Shown: positions 14,171 to 16,153 of the stretch, one piece after another | Layout: every line of letters begins with the position of its first letter | Position numbering within the stretch: position 1 is the stretch's first letter | Source of the DNA: an uncultured Bacillota bacterium | GTDB lineage: Bacteria; Bacillota_I; Bacilli_A; RFN20; CAG-449 | Length of the DNA: 16,153 nt | Direction: 5' to 3' | Assembly (NCBI GenBank): GCA_905204225.1 | Contig: CAJKZK010000031.1 | Span: 1-16,153, forward strand | Notes under the pieces: generated by a model | Told to the model about the DNA's origin: nothing | Seen by the model: only the letters and a program-made list of their open reading frames with translations | The model's database searches: none | Translations under genes and position numbers: made by a program

Positions 14171-15034
14171 ATGAATCATTTTGAAAGAAATTTATCAGTG
14201 TTTCAAAGTTGCGATAACACTTATGAAGAATCTAATATTGTAATATTTTCTTCACCAATGGATGCAACATGTTCATTTAGACCAGGAACTAGATTTGCAG
14301 GTCCTGCTATAAGACAAGATTCTATTGGCTTAGAATGGTATTCACCATATTTTGATATGGATTTAAAAGATGTTAAAACATGTGATATTGGTGATTTAGA
14401 TTTACCTATGGGTGATGTTGAAAAAGATTTAGATGAAATTAGCAGAGTAACAAAATGTATTCTTGATGATAATAAAAAAACAATGATGATAGGTGGAGAA
14501 CATTTAGTTACTTTAGGAACAATAAGAGAATATATTAAAAAATATCCAGATTTACATATAATTCATTTCGATGCTCATACAGATTTAAGAGAAGAATTTT
14601 TAGGAAGAGAATTATCTCATGCGACAGTTTTAAGAAAATGTTATGATTTATTAGGTGATGGAAGAATTTATCAATTTGGTATTCGCTCTGGTGATTCTAG
14701 TGAATTTAAATGGGCTAATGAAGGACATACACATTTAAGAAAATTCGATTTAGTGGGCTTAGATAAATGTATTGAAGCATTAAAAGATAAACCAGTTTAT
14801 ATTACAATTGATTTAGATGTTCTTGATCCATCAATTTTCCCTGGTACAGGAACTCCAGAAGCAGGTGGAATTACTTATAAAGAATTACAACAAGCTATCT
14901 TAGATATGAAAGGATTACATAATATTGTAGGTGCAGATATTGTTGAATTATCACCTCATTATGATGCAAGTGGTGTTTCTACTGCAGTAGCTTGTAAAGT
15001 TTTAAGAGAAATGGTTTTATTGTTACATTGTTAG
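14171..15034 (+). CDS. speB: Agmatinase (ureohydrolase family)
   Basis: A 287-residue manganese ureohydrolase that splits agmatine to putrescine and urea. All family metal ligands are visible: H111 in GGEHLVTLG, D134, H136 and D138 in IIHFDAHTDLR, and D214 and D216 in ITIDLDVLDP. The substrate-binding GTGTPEAGGITYKEL and the C-terminal DIVELSPHYD are also present. Agmatinase, not arginase, is favoured by FRPGTRFAGPAIRQ near the N-terminus and by the upstream decarboxylase gene. AGGAGG at 14154-14159 lies inside the end of speA; the ATG is 6 bases after the speA stop. No spermidine synthase gene lies between or next to them here, so putrescine is the visible end product. Confidence 0.92.
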   Translation: MNHFERNLSVFQSCDNTYEESNIVIFSSPMDATCSFRPGTRFAGPAIRQDSIGLEWYSPYFDMDLKDVKTCDIGDLDLPMGDVEKDLDEISRVTKCILDDNKKTMMIGGEHLVTLGTIREYIKKYPDLHIIHFDAHTDLREEFLGRELSHATVLRKCYDLLGDGRIYQFGIRSGDSSEFKWANEGHTHLRKFDLVGLDKCIEALKDKPVYITIDLDVLDPSIFPGTGTPEAGGITYKELQQAILDMKGLHNIVGADIVELSPHYDASGVSTAVACKVLREMVLLLHC

Positions 15035-15069
15035 TTTTTAATTAATTATTCTCTAAAACGTAAAATAAT

Positions 15070-15105
15070 AGGATGCGTATGTGTAAATGCTTATGCATCC
15101 TTTTT
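15070..15105 (+). terminator. Rho-independent terminator after speB
   Basis: AGGATGCGTA (15070-15079) pairs with TATGCATCCT (15092-15101), with one G-U pair. It is followed by TTTTT. It lies 36 bases after the speB stop. Confidence 0.85.
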
Positions 15106-15116
15106 ATTTAAGAGAG

Positions 15117-15236
15117 CTAAATTCTATCTTTTTCATTAAGTGGTTCTAATTCATTTAATAAATAATCTAAATATTCAAATGATTTCAAATTATTTTTAGT
15201 AGATATTTTGTTAATATTAAAATATATTTTTGGGTA
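15117..15236 (-). pseudogene. Possible C-terminal remnant of an IS66-type transposase
   Basis: A minus-strand frame of 39 residues with no start codon reads INKISTKNNLKSFEYLDYLL and then NELEPLNEKDRI before a TAG. The pattern NNL-x-x-(F/Y)-x-Y-L-x-Y-L-L-x-E-L resembles the C-terminal end of IS66 TnpC transposases (ETAKANGL-PY-YL-YLL-EL, from memory). A stop codon and a terminator hairpin precede it, so nothing upstream could express it. No inverted repeats or other IS66 genes are seen. The match is short and could be chance. Confidence 0.3.
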
Positions 15237-15238
15237 TT

Positions 15239-15266
15239 AAAAAAGATACGATTTGTTTCTCGTATC
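15239..15266 (-). terminator. Rho-independent terminator downstream of the 64-residue gene
   Basis: GATACGA (15245-15251) and TCGTATC (15260-15266) form a perfect 7-base stem. On the minus strand it is followed immediately by TTTTTT (15239-15244). On the plus strand ATTATTTTTTT follows, so it may also act as a second stop for the speB transcript. Confidence 0.7.
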
Positions 15267-15332
15267 ATTATTTTTTTACTCCACAATTTCTAAGAGTTTT
15301 ACTAAGATTATTTTTAAAAAACCTCTTTTTAT

Positions 15333-15360
15333 TGAAAAAAACTCTAAAAGCTATTTTAGA
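15333..15360 (-). terminator. Weak AT-rich hairpin terminator candidate
   Basis: TCTAAAA-TAGC-TTTTAGA on the minus strand (15343-15360), followed by G and seven T residues, lies 18 bases after the stop of the 64-residue gene. The stem is almost all A-T. The right arm also belongs to a longer repeat (AGAGTTTT 15293-15300, AAAACTCT 15338-15345). Confidence 0.4.
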
Positions 15361-15377
15361 ATTATTTCGTAAATGTA

Positions 15378-15572
15378 TTATTTGCTTTCTTCTTTTGCTG
15401 GAACATCTTCAACAAGCTTTATCATTCCTTTTTCTAATGAAAAACTAGGATGCTTGAATTTTTTTCCGCCATAGTTCACTTCAATGTTTCCTTTGACATC
15501 GATTGCAGTGATGACACCTTCTCCACGTGCCCCTTTAACTTTCTTTCCAATTAATTCTTTTAGATCTTGCAT
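15378..15572 (-). CDS. Small beta-barrel (SH3-like) protein of unknown function
   Basis: A 64-residue protein. LIGKKVKGARGEGVITAID, then GNIEVNYGGKKFKHPSFSLEKGMIKLV, suggests four or five short strands in a small SH3/KOW-like barrel. Similar small barrels with FGEGTI and KKFQFPDAF-type patterns occur as C-terminal or free-standing domains in Bacillota. The last ten residues are charged and probably disordered. It has no signal peptide. The start is well supported by AAGGGAG upstream and a TTGAAA-18-TATACT promoter; the gene is monocistronic with its own terminator. Nucleic-acid binding is possible from the fold guess but is not shown by the sequence. Confidence 0.7.
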   Translation of the reverse strand: MQDLKELIGKKVKGARGEGVITAIDVKGNIEVNYGGKKFKHPSFSLEKGMIKLVEDVPAKEESK

Positions 15573-15594
15573 AATTTTTTGCTCCCTTTTTTTT

Positions 15595-15624
15595 AGTATA
15601 TTTGATTTTGTTGCTAAATTTCAA
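15595..15624 (-). promoter_or_regulatory. Sigma-A promoter of the 64-residue gene
   Basis: On the minus strand, TTGAAA (15619-15624) and TATACT (15595-15600) are spaced by 18 bases, about 23 bases before the start codon. Confidence 0.65.
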
Positions 15625-15743
15625 CAATTTAAAAATATGTAATAAAAAAATGTTAATTTGTTAATTAAATAATTAAATGCAACATAGTGGTGTTGGGGGA
15701 AATATCAGCTATTGTATGTGACTTATTAGACTTTCTATTTTTA

Positions 15744-15763
15744 AGCATTAATTATATAATGCT
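15744..15763. repeat. Palindrome in the intergenic region between two minus-strand genes
   Basis: AGCATTA-ATTATA-TAATGCT is a perfect 7-base inverted repeat, 41 bases past the histidine kinase stop codon. Neither side has a proper T-run, so it is not a standard terminator. The rest of 15625-15804 is AT-rich apart from GTGGTGTTGGGGG near 15686-15699, and shows no gene. Confidence 0.4.
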
Positions 15764-15804
15764 GTTAACAATCATTTATTCATATTTCGTTATTTCAATA
15801 CCCA

Positions 15805-16153
15805 TTAGTCACTTCTTTTAATAAAAAGAATAGTAACAATAAAAATATTGTTTTCAATATTTAGTCTTAAATTTCCATTGTATTTTTCACATACCATCTT
15901 GATACTTTTCATGCCAAAACCATGATGAATATTATCTTCTTTTTTTGATAAAGGTAAATTATTTTCCATTTGTATTTTACCTTTATATCCATTTTTTATA
16001 GAAATAGAGACAATATTATCTACTTGTTTTATTTTTAAAGAAATTATTTTTTCATTATCATCTAATTGATTGACTGCTTCAATTGAATTGTCAATTAAAT
16101 TACCAAATAAAGAATATATATCTTCATTTTCAATGAAATTAAGTGCATTACCA
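15805..16153 (-). CDS. Sensor histidine kinase, GHKL ATPase domain (C-terminal part only)
   Basis: The last 115 residues of a protein whose start lies beyond the right edge of the window. SLFGNLIDNSIEAVNQL is the N-box of the AgrC/CitA-type (GHKL, HATPase_c_5) kinase family. HHGFGMKSIKMVCEKYNG is the G-box with the typical following helix. Between them are the usual strands KIISLKIKQVDNIVSISIKN. The protein ends with FIKRSD, a normal end for this family just after the last strand. The membrane sensor and dimerisation/His parts are outside the window. No response regulator or signal-peptide gene is seen inside the window, so the partner, if linked, should be upstream of the kinase. Confidence 0.85.
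   Translation of the reverse strand, partial: GNALNFIENEDIYSLFGNLIDNSIEAVNQLDDNEKIISLKIKQVDNIVSISIKNGYKGKIQMENNLPLSKKEDNIHHGFGMKSIKMVCEKYNGNLRLNIENNIFIVTILFIKRSD

Noticed and set aside
15282..15400. Lysine/arginine-rich start-less minus-strand frame running past the end of the 64-residue gene
   Set aside because: It has no start codon or ribosome binding site and passes through terminator hairpins. Lysine and asparagine richness is expected by chance in AT-rich DNA.
15677..15721. Possible AgrD-like signal peptide next to the AgrC-type kinase (MQHSGVGGNISYCM on +, or a 27-codon frame on - from 15748)
   Set aside because: Neither has a ribosome binding site. The minus-strand peptide has no cysteine, neither has the acidic C-terminal half of AgrD, and agrD normally lies upstream of agrC, not downstream.

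Overview
The window is AT-rich (about a quarter G+C in the gene I sampled) and uses the standard genetic code: TGG encodes Trp and TGA behaves as a stop. Strong AGGAGG-type ribosome binding sites, sigma-A-like promoters, tight operons and hairpin-plus-T-run terminators point to a low-GC Bacillota. The mix of lipoprotein, PyrR/UraA, AcnX and flavin enoate-reductase genes would suit an anaerobic gut Bacilli/Erysipelotrichia-like organism, but the lineage is inferred, not proven.

Layout, left to right. (1) 212-4019, + strand: a three-gene operon. It encodes an Old-Yellow-Enzyme/2,4-dienoyl-CoA reductase-type flavoprotein with an Fe-S cluster motif, then the two subunits of an aconitase-X-type dehydratase (large DUF521 and small swivel DUF126). 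The operon ends in a bidirectional terminator. (2) 4068-5186, - strand: an Mbeg1-like/DUF2974 serine-hydrolase-fold protein, divergent from (3) a ZIP metal transporter (5320-6111, +). A palindrome lies in the shared promoter region. (4) 6103-9839, - strand: pyrG (CTP synthase), then a secreted 5'-nucleotidase lipoprotein gene broken by one in-frame TAA, then a small helical protein. (5) 9840-12128, + strand: a leader with attenuator-like structure, then pyrR and a uracil permease gene. (6) 12234-12491, - strand: a free-standing FakA/YloV-like domain protein with its own promoter. (7) 12692-15034, + strand: an arginine/lysine/ornithine-type decarboxylase and an agmatinase, probably making putrescine from arginine. 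(8) 15035-16153: terminators, a possible IS66 transposase remnant, a 64-residue small-barrel protein (-), and the C-terminal end of a GHKL sensor histidine kinase (-) that runs off the window.

The central block is a pyrimidine island: CTP synthesis, a UMP-sensing regulator, uracil import and, formerly, extracellular nucleotide hydrolysis. The nucleotidase appears to have been lost recently, because everything downstream of the stop is still open and keeps its metal-binding motifs.

The best candidate for unexplored biochemistry is the flavin ene-reductase plus AcnX operon. The gene order suggests a dehydrate-then-reduce route on an unknown hydroxy acid. I found no CRISPR array, phage module, rRNA or tRNA gene, or intact mobile element.
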